Source of the DNA: JACQAI01 sp035507915
Lineage (GTDB): Bacteria > Pseudomonadota > Alphaproteobacteria > Elsterales > Elsteraceae
NCBI GenBank assembly: GCA_035507915.1
Contig: DATJNS010000522.1
Location: forward strand, 1 to 16,246
DNA: 16,246 nt
Direction: 5' to 3'
In this document: positions 7,404-14,739 of the stretch, piece after piece
How the letters are laid out: every line of letters begins with the position of its first letter
How positions within the stretch are numbered: position 1 is the first letter of the stretch
Program-made: the position numbers and the translations under genes
The notes under the pieces: model-generated
Seen by the model: the letters and a program-made list of their open reading frames with translations, nothing else
Told to the model about the DNA's origin: nothing
Database searches by the model: none

Positions 7404-8591
7404 TTAAACGATGCCGCGGGCACGCAGATCGGCGATCTGCGCGCTGTCATAGCCGAACTCCTTGAGCACCTCGTCGGTATGCTCGCCGAGATCGGGCGAA
7501 TGACGGCGCAAGGTTGCGGGCTGCGGCGTCTTCGTCATGTTGATCGCCTGGCCGACCACTTTGAGGGGGCCGAGCTCGGGGTGGTTGACGCCGCGGGCGA
7601 TGCCGAGATGCTTGACCTGCGGGTCGTTGAACGTCTGGTCGATGCTGTTGATCGGCCCGCACGGCACGCCGGCCTTGTAGAGCAGCTCGTCCCAGTGGGC
7701 GTTCGGCTTGGTCTTGGTGATCGCGGCAAGCGCCTCGTTGAGCGCCTTGCGGTTCTTGGAGCGCGCAGCCGGGGTCTTGTAGTCGGGATGGTTCGGCAGA
7801 TCCTCGGCGCCGATCGCGGTGCACAGCCGCTTGAACATGTGGTCGCCCGAGGCCGCAATGTTGATGTGGCCGTCGGACGTCGGGAACACGCCGGTCGGGA
7901 TGCCGGTCGGATGGTCGTTGCCGGCCTGCTTGGGCACCTCGCCCTTGATCAGCCAGCGCGAGCCCTGGAAGTCGAGCATCTGGATCTCGGCCTCGAGCAG
8001 CGAAGTGTGGACCCACTGGCCCTCGCCCGTGCTCTCGCGGTCGAGCAGGGCCAGCGTGACGGCCTGGGCGAGCAGGATGCCGGCGGTGAGGTCGCAGATC
8101 GGGATGCCGACCCGCACCGGCCCCTGGCCCGGCAGACCGGTGATCGACATCAAGCCGCCCATGCCCTGGGCGATCTGGTCGACGCCGGGGCGCACCGCGT
8201 ACGGCCCGCTCTGGCCGAAGCCCGAGATGCTGCCATAGACGATGCGCGGGTTGATCTTGCGCACGGAGTCGTAATCGACCCCCAACCTTGTCTTCACGTC
8301 GGACCGGAAGTTCTCGACGATGACGTCGGCCTTGGCGGCGAGCTTGAAGAACACCGCCTTGCCCTCCTCGGTCTTGAGGTTGAGGGACAGGCTGCGCTTG
8401 TTGCGGTGCAGGTTCTGGAAATCGAAGCCGTGACGCGCGTCGCCCATCGCATTGCGGCTGATCTCCTCCGGCGGCTCGATCTTGATCACCTCGGCGCCCC
8501 AGTCGGCGAGCTGGCGCACGCAGGTGGGGCCGGCCCGCGCATGGGTCAGGTCGAGCACCAGGAAACGCGAGAGGGGCAAACGCGCTGTCAC
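7404..8591 (-). CDS. CaiB/BaiF family (family III) CoA-transferase
   Basis: 395 aa, the standard length. Family III enzymes move CoA between carboxylic acids through mixed-anhydride and thioester intermediates on an active-site aspartate. Visible hallmarks: LSRFLVLDLTHARAGP at the N-terminus, LADWGAEVIKIEPPE (29-43), ADVIVENFR (88-96), GYGSISGFGQSGPY-type region (VYGSISGFGQSGPY, 118-131), and VGIPICDLTAGILLAQ (161-176), in which Asp167 aligns with catalytic Asp169 of formyl-CoA transferase. Further on is STGEGQWVHTSLLEA. GTG at 8591 is chosen because GGAGG (8603-8599) lies 7 bp upstream; longer in-frame starts up to 8705 add a low-complexity Arg/Pro-rich tail. Likely substrate pairs (formyl-, succinyl-, carnitine-, mesaconyl-type) cannot be distinguished. 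First gene of an operon with the crotonase; divergent from the transporter genes. Confidence 0.93.
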   Translation of the reverse strand: MTARLPLSRFLVLDLTHARAGPTCVRQLADWGAEVIKIEPPEEISRNAMGDARHGFDFQNLHRNKRSLSLNLKTEEGKAVFFKLAAKADVIVENFRSDVKTRLGVDYDSVRKINPRIVYGSISGFGQSGPYAVRPGVDQIAQGMGGLMSITGLPGQGPVRVGIPICDLTAGILLAQAVTLALLDRESTGEGQWVHTSLLEAEIQMLDFQGSRWLIKGEVPKQAGNDHPTGIPTGVFPTSDGHINIAASGDHMFKRLCTAIGAEDLPNHPDYKTPAARSKNRKALNEALAAITKTKPNAHWDELLYKAGVPCGPINSIDQTFNDPQVKHLGIARGVNHPELGPLKVVGQAINMTKTPQPATLRRHSPDLGEHTDEVLKEFGYDSAQIADLRARGIV

Positions 8592-8782
8592 GGGCGTACC
8601 TCCGATTTGAGCAGCTCCCGCCATGGAATGCGCTCGGCGGGGATTTCGCAAGGGGGGCCGCGCGGTCCGGGTCGGGTGCGGCCGAATACGGGCTTGCCGC
8701 GCCATGCCCTCCTCCGCTCATCATGGACGGTATCGGAGCACAAGGCCGGGCACGCACCGGCCGCGCGAAGGGGGGAACCGAG
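8592..8782. other. 191-bp divergent intergenic region, CoA-transferase / ABC transporter
   Basis: This is the largest non-coding stretch in the window and must hold promoters for both the CoA-transferase operon (leftward) and the binding-protein operon (rightward). It contains the CoA-transferase Shine-Dalgarno at 8599-8603 and a G-rich site (8770-8775) before ATG 8783. A GGCCGG-N7-CCGGCC dyad lies at 8744-8762. I see no clear -35/-10 pair and no recognisable operator. The shared location suggests common control of uptake and CoA activation, by inference only. Confidence 0.5.
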
Positions 8783-9853
8783 ATGGCGAACGCGAGCGCG
8801 CGCAACCTGATGCTGCCCGGACTGGTGCTGCTCGGCGTCCTGTCCGGAGCCCTTCTCGGCGCAGGCGCGCGCGCCGCGGCGCCGGCGCCGACCCCGGTCA
8901 CCCCGGCGCTGATCGAGGCGGCGACCAAGGAGGGCAAGGTGGTCTGGTACACCTCGGTCGAGCTGCGCGCCGCCGAGCAGATCGCCAAGGCGTTCGAGAC
9001 CAAATATCCGGGCATCACGGTCCAGGTCGAGCGCTCGGGCGCCGAGCGCAACTTCCAGCGCCTCGCCCAGGAATACGGCAGCGGCATCCATGTCGCCGAC
9101 GTGCTCGAGAGCTCGGATGCCGCGCAGTTCATCGTCTGGAAGCGTCAAGGTTGGCTCGCCCCGTTCGTGGCCGAGGACGTCGCCAAGTACTGGCCGGCCG
9201 ACCAGAAGGATCCCGACGGCGACTACGCGACCTGGCGCTCCACCTTCGCGCCGATGGGCTACAACACCAAGCTCGTGAAAGCCGAGGACGCGCCGAAGAG
9301 CTACGCCGATCTGCTCGATCCCAAATGGTCGGGCAAGATCGTCAAGGCGCATCCGGGCTACAGCGGCACGATCATGACCGCGACCTTCGAGATCGCCCGC
9401 GACATCGGCTGGACGTTCTTCGAGAAGCTGGCGAAGCAGCACATCATGCAGGTGCAGTCGGCGATCGACCCGCCCAAGAAGCTCGCCGCGGGCGAACGCG
9501 CCGTCATGGCCGACAGCTCGGAGGCCATGGTCAACACGCTCGTCGAGGCCGGCAATCCGATCGCGCCGATCTATGCGACCGAGGGCACGCCCTTCATCAC
9601 CGGGCCGTGCGGGATCGTGAAAGAGGCGCCCCACCCCAATGCGGCACGGCTGTTCGTCAGCTTCATGCTCAGCGTCGAGGGCCAGCAGCTGGTCGTCGAC
9701 GTCGCCGGCATGCGCTCGCTTCATCCGCAGGTCAAGGAGAAGCCCGGGCGCACGCCGCTCTCGGCCATCAAGGCGATGAAGGACGATCCGGCGGCGGTGG
9801 AATCGCAGGTCGAGACCATCAAACGCAAATACACACAGTACTTCCACACATGA
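8783..9853 (+). CDS. ABC transporter periplasmic substrate-binding protein, AfuA-type (COG1840-like)
   Basis: 356 aa with an N-terminal export signal (about 1-31: hydrophobic LMLPGLVLLGVLSGALLG, cleavage near ARA-AA). The mature protein has the type II periplasmic-binding fold of the ferric/thiamine/phosphonate-type group: EGKVVWYTSVELRAAEQI near 51-68, FETKYPGITVQVERSGA, then YGSGIHVADVLESSDAAQF and the hinge region around APMGYNTKLVKAEDAPKSY. It would capture a small solute and deliver it to the permease encoded 13 bp downstream. No adjacent Tyr-Tyr pair, as used by FbpA to bind ferric iron, is present, so iron is not supported as ligand; an organic anion fits the neighbours better. ATG 8783 was chosen over upstream 8723 because the signal peptide begins there and a G-rich site precedes it. 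Confidence 0.9.
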   Translation: MANASARNLMLPGLVLLGVLSGALLGAGARAAAPAPTPVTPALIEAATKEGKVVWYTSVELRAAEQIAKAFETKYPGITVQVERSGAERNFQRLAQEYGSGIHVADVLESSDAAQFIVWKRQGWLAPFVAEDVAKYWPADQKDPDGDYATWRSTFAPMGYNTKLVKAEDAPKSYADLLDPKWSGKIVKAHPGYSGTIMTATFEIARDIGWTFFEKLAKQHIMQVQSAIDPPKKLAAGERAVMADSSEAMVNTLVEAGNPIAPIYATEGTPFITGPCGIVKEAPHPNAARLFVSFMLSVEGQQLVVDVAGMRSLHPQVKEKPGRTPLSAIKAMKDDPAAVESQVETIKRKYTQYFHT

Positions 9854-9866
9854 GCCGGTCCGCCGG

Positions 9867-11576
9867 ATGACGCTCGCGCTCCGCCGGGCGGAGAGCGCCG
9901 CCGTGCCCCGGCGCATCGATATCTCGATGCCGCTGCTCGCCGGCTTCGCGCTGTTCCTCTGCGTCCTGATCGGTCTGCCGGTCTTCTGGCTAGCCGTCTA
10001 CGCGGTCACCGACGCCCACGGCATGCCGACGCTGGCCAATTTCAAGCGCCTGGTCACCGATCCGGACCTGCTCGATCCCCTGACGGTGACGATGATCCTC
10101 GCCACCAGCGTCGGGGCCATGTGCTGCGCCGTCGCCGCGCCGATGGGCTGGATCGTCGCGCGCACCGACATGAGGGGGCGCGGCGTGGTGCGCGCGCTGG
10201 TCACCGCGTCGTTCGTGACGCCGCCGTTCCTCGGCGCGGTCGCCTGGGAAATCCTTGCCGCGCCCAACAGCGGCATCCTCAATCAGCTCTACCGGGACCT
10301 CTTCGACCTGTCGCCCGACGACGTGCTGTTCAACGTCTACACCCTGCCCGGCCTCGCGTTCGTGATCGCGTGCTACACCTTCCCCTATGTGTTCGTGCTG
10401 GTGACCAACGCGCTCGAGCGCATCCCCGGCGACCTCGAGGACGCCTCGGCGATTCTGGGCGCCAAGACCGTCCAGACGGCGCGTCGCATCACCGTTCCGC
10501 TCGTGATGCCGGCGATCCTTGCCGGCGCCCTGATCGCGTTCCTTCAGGCCATGACCTTGTTCGGCTCGCCGGCGATCCTCGCGATGCCCGCCGGCTTCCA
10601 CACGCTGACGACCAAGATCTTCATGCTGTTCCAGTTCCCGCCGAAGCCCGGGCTCGCCGCCGCGGCATCGCTGCCGTTGCTCGTGATCACGGTCCTGCTC
10701 TTGCGCGCCCAGTCGTGGATCCTCGGCCGGCGCGGCTACACGGTGGTGGGCGGCAAGGCGAGCGATCCGCGCCGCATCCGCCTCGGCATCTGGCAGGTGC
10801 CGGCGCAGCTCCTGTGCTTCGGCGTGCTGTGCGCGCCGGTGTTCCTGCCCTACGCCGCGCTCGCCAAGGCCGCCTTCTCGCAGACGCCTTACGGACCGCT
10901 ACATTGGAAGGCGCTGACGCTCGATCAGGTGCGCGCGGCCTTCAGCTACTCGGCGACCCAGCTCGCGCTCGAGAACACGTTCCTGCTGTGCGGGCTTACC
11001 GCGACCCTGGGGACGATCCTGGCGCTGGTGATCAGCTACGCGGTCGCCCGCCAGGCGATCTGGGGCCATCGCGCGCTGGGTTTCCTCGCCACGGCGCCCG
11101 TGGCGATCCCCGGCATCGTCCTCGGCGTCGGGCTGTTCCTCGCCTACACGCGGCCGCCGTTGGTGCTCTACGGCACCCTGACGATCCTGTTGCTCGCCTA
11201 CTTGACCCTGCAGCTGCCGAGCGCCTACCAGCAGCTGCGCGCCGCTTTCCACGGCATCCATCCCGAGCTCGAGGAGGCGAGCCGCATCCTCGGCGCGACC
11301 CGTCTGCAGGCGCTCTGCCACGTCACCGCGCCGCTGCTGCGCTCGGGCCTGATCGCGACCTGGTGCTTCATCTTCATCGGCACGATGCGCGAGCTGTCGG
11401 CCGCCATCATGCTGGTGACCGCCGACACCAAAGTGCTGTCGACCGTGATCTACGACCTCAACGAGGGCGGCGATCTCGGTCAGATCGCGGTGCTCGGCCT
11501 GACCATGCTGGTCGTCACCTTCGGGGTCGTCAGCCTCGCCAACCGCCTGCCCGGCTTCGGCGTCGCGCGCGGGTGA
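9867..11576 (+). CDS. ABC transporter permease, two fused inner-membrane domains (AfuB/FbpB-type)
   Basis: 569 aa, about 12 membrane segments, formed by two tandem binding-protein-dependent transport domains in one chain. Each half carries the cytoplasmic EAA loop that docks on the ATPase: EDASAILGAKTVQTARRI (191-208) and EEASRILGATRLQALCHV (469-486). The second half also has GTMRELSAAIMLVT (505-518), typical of the iron/thiamine-type fused permeases. One polypeptide can supply both transmembrane halves of the importer. It follows the binding protein by 13 bp on the same strand, so the two are co-transcribed. The ATP-binding subunit that normally completes such a set is not in the window; the next gene encodes an MmgE/PrpD-family protein instead. 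ATG 9867 lacks a strong Shine-Dalgarno, consistent with translation coupled to the upstream gene. Confidence 0.93.
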   Translation: MTLALRRAESAAVPRRIDISMPLLAGFALFLCVLIGLPVFWLAVYAVTDAHGMPTLANFKRLVTDPDLLDPLTVTMILATSVGAMCCAVAAPMGWIVARTDMRGRGVVRALVTASFVTPPFLGAVAWEILAAPNSGILNQLYRDLFDLSPDDVLFNVYTLPGLAFVIACYTFPYVFVLVTNALERIPGDLEDASAILGAKTVQTARRITVPLVMPAILAGALIAFLQAMTLFGSPAILAMPAGFHTLTTKIFMLFQFPPKPGLAAAASLPLLVITVLLLRAQSWILGRRGYTVVGGKASDPRRIRLGIWQVPAQLLCFGVLCAPVFLPYAALAKAAFSQTPYGPLHWKALTLDQVRAAFSYSATQLALENTFLLCGLTATLGTILALVISYAVARQAIWGHRALGFLATAPVAIPGIVLGVGLFLAYTRPPLVLYGTLTILLLAYLTLQLPSAYQQLRAAFHGIHPELEEASRILGATRLQALCHVTAPLLRSGLIATWCFIFIGTMRELSAAIMLVTADTKVLSTVIYDLNEGGDLGQIAVLGLTMLVVTFGVVSLANRLPGFGVARG

Positions 11577-11600
11577 CGCGTTCGAGCGCACCCCGCGCGT

Positions 11601-11643
11601 CGTGCTCGGGCTTGGCCCGAGGATGACGGCCCGAGGATGACGG
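11601..11643. repeat. REP-like palindromic repeat with a 14-bp tandem duplication
   Basis: CTCGGGC-TTG-GCCCGAG (11605-11621) is a perfect 7-bp stem with a 3-nt loop. The right arm continues as CCCGAGGATGACGG (11616-11629), which is immediately repeated (11630-11643). The core resembles the dispersed intergenic element of form CGTCATCCTCGGGCTTG-CCCGAGGATGACG that I recall from many alphaproteobacterial genomes; here the left arm is worn. It sits between the permease stop and the PrpD-like gene. No T-run follows, so it is not a classic terminator, but it could attenuate or protect the transcript. Confidence 0.6.
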
Positions 11644-11693
11644 ATTGAGTGCGCGAGACCGACCATACAAAATCAGCCCCCTGGAGGGCCCGC

Positions 11694-13064
11694 ATGGACA
11701 CGTCCTCGAAACCGACCGTCGCCGAGACCCTGGCCGCCGCGATCGCCGCGGTGCGTCCGGCCGCCCTGCCTGCTGCACTGCGCGCAACGGCGGAGAACGT
11801 CGTACTCGACATCATCGGGCTCTGCCTGGCGGCGCGCCGCACCGACTACATCCAGGCCGCGCTCGACGGGCTCGACGGCGAGGGCGGCTGCACGATCATC
11901 GGCCACCAGCGCACCGCCGACAGCGCCGGCGCGGCGCTGGTCAACGGCACGGCGGCGCACGGCGAGGATTTCGACGACACGTTCGAGGGCGGACCGGTGC
12001 ACGCCGGGGTCGCGATCGCGCCGGCGCTGTTCGCCGTCGCCGAGCGCTTCAAGCTCGACGGGCCGCAGCTCCTGCTCGGCCTCGCGGTCGGCGCCGAGGT
12101 CGCCTGCCGGCTCAGCATGGTGGTGCCGCGCGCGGTCCACAAGGCGGGCTTCCACCCGACCTGCGTGTTCGGCGCGATCGGCGCGGCGGCCGGTGTCGGC
12201 GCTGCCCTCGCGCTGCCGCCGCGCCACCTGGTCGACGCCATGGGGATCGCCGGCAGCATGGCGAGCGGCATCATCGAATATCTCGCCGACGGCTCGTGGA
12301 CCAAGCGGCTGCATCCCGGCTGGGCGGCGCAGGCCGGCATCCGCGCCGCGCTGCTGGCGCGCCAGGGCTTCACCGGCCCGCGCACCGTGTTCGAGGGCAC
12401 GCACGGCCTGTTCAACGGCTTCGCCCACACGACCCAGGGCGACTACGCGAAGCTGACCGGCGGCTTCGGCACCGACTGGATCGCCGCCACCATCGCGTTC
12501 AAGCCGTTCGCCTGCGGAACCATGACGCATCCCTACATCGACTGCGCGATCCGGCTGGCGCAGCGCGGCATAGAGGCCGACGACATCGTCGACATGGTCT
12601 GCGAGGTCGGCGAGGGCACGGTGCATCGCCTATGGGAGCCGCTCGCCCTCAAGCAGGCGGTGCCGAACGCCTACGCGGGAAAATTCTCGACGCCGTTCTG
12701 CGTCGCGGTCGGGTTCCTGACCGGCGATTGCGGGCTCGCCGCCTTCACCGACGACATGGCGCGCGATCCGCGGGTGCGCGCGCTCGCCGCCAAGGTGCGC
12801 TACCAGATCGACCCGAACAATCCCTACCCCAACGGCTTCACGGGCCACATTCGCGCGACCTTGCGCGACGGCAGCGTGGTCGAGGAGCGCCAGGCGCATT
12901 TCCGCGGCGGCGCCCACGAGCCGCTGTCGCGCGCCGCGCTCGAGGCCAAGTTCAAGGCCAACGCCGCGTTCGGAGGCTGGCCGGCGGCGCGCATCGACGC
13001 CGCGCTCACGCTGGCGAGCCGCCTGTTCGACGGCCCGGTCGACCTGCGCGCGCTGCGCGCCTGA
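11694..13064 (+). CDS. MmgE/PrpD family protein (2-methylcitrate dehydratase-like)
   Basis: 456 aa, normal for the family. The ATG at 11694 has GGAGG at 11683-11687, 6 bp upstream; a longer frame from 11649 has no such site. Family landmarks are VLDIIGLCLAAR (38-49), NGTAAHGEDFDDTF (84-97), VHAGVAIAPALFA (102-114), AGFHPTCVFGAIGAAAG (151-167), WTKRLHPGWAAQAGI (202-216) and FKPFACGTMTHPYIDCAI in the second half. Characterised members dehydrate 2-methylcitrate (PrpD), act on cis-aconitate (IRG1/CAD) or on iminodisuccinate; most paralogues outside the methylcitrate operon are of unknown substrate. No prpB/prpC neighbours occur, so propionate catabolism is not indicated. It lies downstream of the importer genes on the same strand, separated by 117 bp with a palindromic repeat, and ends 3 bp from the convergent SDR gene. 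Confidence 0.92.
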   Translation: MDTSSKPTVAETLAAAIAAVRPAALPAALRATAENVVLDIIGLCLAARRTDYIQAALDGLDGEGGCTIIGHQRTADSAGAALVNGTAAHGEDFDDTFEGGPVHAGVAIAPALFAVAERFKLDGPQLLLGLAVGAEVACRLSMVVPRAVHKAGFHPTCVFGAIGAAAGVGAALALPPRHLVDAMGIAGSMASGIIEYLADGSWTKRLHPGWAAQAGIRAALLARQGFTGPRTVFEGTHGLFNGFAHTTQGDYAKLTGGFGTDWIAATIAFKPFACGTMTHPYIDCAIRLAQRGIEADDIVDMVCEVGEGTVHRLWEPLALKQAVPNAYAGKFSTPFCVAVGFLTGDCGLAAFTDDMARDPRVRALAAKVRYQIDPNNPYPNGFTGHIRATLRDGSVVEERQAHFRGGAHEPLSRAALEAKFKANAAFGGWPAARIDAALTLASRLFDGPVDLRALRA

Positions 13065-13067
13065 CGC

Positions 13068-13835
13068 CTACGAGCTCAGATAGCGCCCGCCATCGACGTG
13101 GATCGTCTGGCCGGTGATGTAGCTCCCGGTCGGCAACCAGAGCGGCCGGATCATCGCGGCGACGTCCTCCGGGCGGCCCTCGCGCTTCGCGAGCTCCTTG
13201 GCACCGCCGTGATCCGGCGGCGCCGCGCCCGCGGTCTTGCTGCGTTGCCCGCCGATGCGGCCCGGCGCGACGCAGTTGACCGTGATGCCGTCCTCGGCGA
13301 GCTCGGTCGCCAGCGCGCGCGTGAAGCCGACCAGGCCGGCCTTGGCGGTCACCACGTGGGCGCGATGCAGCGCGCCGACATGCGCCGAGCCGCCGCCGAT
13401 ATTGACGATCACGCCGCCCTGCCCGCTGGCCCGCATCAGCGGCAGACAGGCCGACGTGACGATGAAGGCGCCGTCGAGGATCACGGTCAGCATGGCGCGC
13501 CACTGCGCCAGGGTCATCTCGGCGAACGGCACCTGCGCGCGGATGCCGGCGTTGTTGACGAGGACATCGAGCCTCCCGAAGCGCTCGCGGATGCGCGCGA
13601 CCATGGCGCGCACCGCGGCCTCGTCGGTGACGTCGGCCAGGCACACCAGGCTGTCGACGCCGAGCGCCTTGACCTCGGCGGCGGTCGCGTCGGCCTCGTC
13701 GCGCGAGTCGCGCGCGTGGATCACCACCGCCGCGCCGTCGCGCGCCGCCGCCAGCGCGGTCGCCCGGCCGATCCGGCGCACCGATCCGGTCACCAGCGCG
13801 ACCTTGCCGGCCAGCGGTTTCGTGTCGTCGGCCAT
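13068..13835 (-). CDS. SDR-fold oxidoreductase-like protein with altered catalytic tetrad
   Basis: 255 aa, classical-SDR length. ATG 13835 has AGGAGG (13848-13843) 7 bp upstream; the frame remains open upstream to 14243 but that portion is not coding-like. The dinucleotide-binding fold is intact: VALVTGSVRRIGRA (12-25), ADVT (67-70), DVLVNNAGI (90-98). The active site is not canonical. The Asn of the tetrad (normally in VNLxG) is Ile119 (VILDGAF), the Ser position falls on Gly148 in NIGGGSAHVG, and the Tyr of YxxxK is Val161 in HVVTAK, leaving only Lys165. The C-terminal region VNCVAPGRI and YITGQTIHVDGG is normal. The protein probably binds NAD(P)H, but standard ketone/alcohol chemistry is doubtful. 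Divergent from the hydrolase gene and convergent with the PrpD-like gene. Confidence 0.9.
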   Translation of the reverse strand: MADDTKPLAGKVALVTGSVRRIGRATALAAARDGAAVVIHARDSRDEADATAAEVKALGVDSLVCLADVTDEAAVRAMVARIRERFGRLDVLVNNAGIRAQVPFAEMTLAQWRAMLTVILDGAFIVTSACLPLMRASGQGGVIVNIGGGSAHVGALHRAHVVTAKAGLVGFTRALATELAEDGITVNCVAPGRIGGQRSKTAGAAPPDHGGAKELAKREGRPEDVAAMIRPLWLPTGSYITGQTIHVDGGRYLSS

Positions 13836-13887
13836 ATGCGATCCTCCTGTGGGCGACATCAGCGACGGTGCCGCTCGTCCCATCCTA

Positions 13888-13926
13888 GCTCCCTCGCCTC
13901 TTGTGGGGGAGGGTGGGGAGGGAGGT
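13888..13926. repeat. GC-rich inverted repeat, dispersed-intergenic-element type
   Basis: CCCTCGCC (13891-13898) and GGGGAGGG (13906-13913) pair with one mismatch around a 7-nt loop, and a purine-rich tail (GGGGAGGGAGG) follows. The pattern matches the CTCCCTC...GGGGGAGGG-TGGGG elements I recall scattered between genes in Bradyrhizobium-like and related alphaproteobacteria. It occupies the 118-bp divergent spacer between the SDR and hydrolase genes, just upstream of the hydrolase Shine-Dalgarno (AGGAGG, 13944-13949). Confidence 0.5.
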
Positions 13927-13953
13927 AGGCTGTCGCATAACCCAGGAGGGCTC

Positions 13954-14739
13954 ATGCCGCGCATCGCGGTGCCCGGCGGCGTCATCGAGGTCACGCAGAC
14001 GGGCAGCGGCCCGGACCTCGTGCTGCTGCACTCGCTGTTGACCGACAAGGACGCCTTCCAGCCGATCGTGCCGGCGCTCGCGCGTGCGCACCGCGTGACC
14101 CTGGTCGACCTGCCCGGCTTCGGCGGGTCGACGGCGGCCGAGCCGCCGATCGAGGTGTTCGCCGACCGGATCGCGGCGATCTTCCCGGCGCTCGGGCTCG
14201 CTCCCGACGCGGCGGTGATGGGCAACGGCTTCGGCGCGTTCATTTCGATTGCGCTCGCCCAGCGTCACGGCGACCGGTTCGCGCGCCTGATCGTGTGCGA
14301 CGGCGGCGCGGCGTTCCCCGACGCGGGCCGCGCCGCGTTCCGCACCATGGCCGAGAAGGCGACCGCCGGCGGCATGGACGCGATCGTCGACATCGCGGTC
14401 AACCGCATCTTCCATCCCGCCTATCTGGCGGCGCACCCGCACGCGACCGCCGAGCGCGCCGCCGTGCTGCGCAAGCTCGAGCCGCGCGCCTTCGCGGCGT
14501 GTTGCCGCGCGCTCGAGGCCATGGATCTGCGCCCGGGGCTCGACGCGATCGACATGCCGGTGCTCGTGATCGCCGGTGCGCTCGACAGCGCGACGCCGCC
14601 GCCGCTCGGCCGCGCGCTCGCCGACGCTGTCGCGCGCGCGCGGTTCGTCGAGATCCCCGACTGCGGCCACTGCCCGCCGCTGGAGGCGCCCGACCGGCTG
14701 CTCGCGCTGATCGAACCGTTCCTCGCGGGCCGCCCGTGA
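13954..14739 (+). CDS. Alpha/beta-hydrolase-fold protein lacking the serine nucleophile
   Basis: 261 aa. ATG 13954 has AGGAGG 4 bp upstream (13944-13949). Fold markers: LVLLHSLLTDKDAF (22-35, the usual HG oxyanion segment read as HS), VTLVDLPGFGGS (48-59), the nucleophile elbow at VMGNGFGAF (88-96), the acid region VLVIAGALDSATPP (203-216, Asp211) and the His region IPDCGHCPPLEAPDR (234-248, His239). The elbow reads G-N-G-F-G, so the Ser/Cys/Asp nucleophile is replaced by Gly92; the codon is GGC, not an ambiguous base. Acid and histidine remain. Nucleophile-free members of the fold include cofactor-independent dioxygenases, lyases and receptor-like proteins. The stop overlaps the start of the acyl-CoA synthetase by GTGA, so both are translated together. 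Confidence 0.9.
   Translation: MPRIAVPGGVIEVTQTGSGPDLVLLHSLLTDKDAFQPIVPALARAHRVTLVDLPGFGGSTAAEPPIEVFADRIAAIFPALGLAPDAAVMGNGFGAFISIALAQRHGDRFARLIVCDGGAAFPDAGRAAFRTMAEKATAGGMDAIVDIAVNRIFHPAYLAAHPHATAERAAVLRKLEPRAFAACCRALEAMDLRPGLDAIDMPVLVIAGALDSATPPPLGRALADAVARARFVEIPDCGHCPPLEAPDRLLALIEPFLAGRP

Noticed and set aside
8744..8762. GGCCGG-N7-CCGGCC dyad upstream of the binding-protein gene
   Set aside because: Arms are themselves short GC palindromes, frequent by chance in such GC-rich DNA; noted only within the intergenic description.
6672..8810. A 712-codon open frame on the plus strand opposite the crotonase and CoA-transferase genes
   Set aside because: Arg/Gly/Asp/Val-rich translation with no family resemblance. 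It lies antisense to two well-supported genes and is an expected by-product of very high third-position GC.
8783..11576. Ferric-iron uptake system
   Set aside because: The family name suggests iron, but the binding protein has no adjacent Tyr-Tyr ligand pair and the neighbours are organic-acid genes, so iron was not called.
11694..13064. Methylcitrate cycle gene prpD
   Set aside because: No prpB, prpC or acnD neighbour; the MmgE/PrpD family is broad, so the symbol was withheld.
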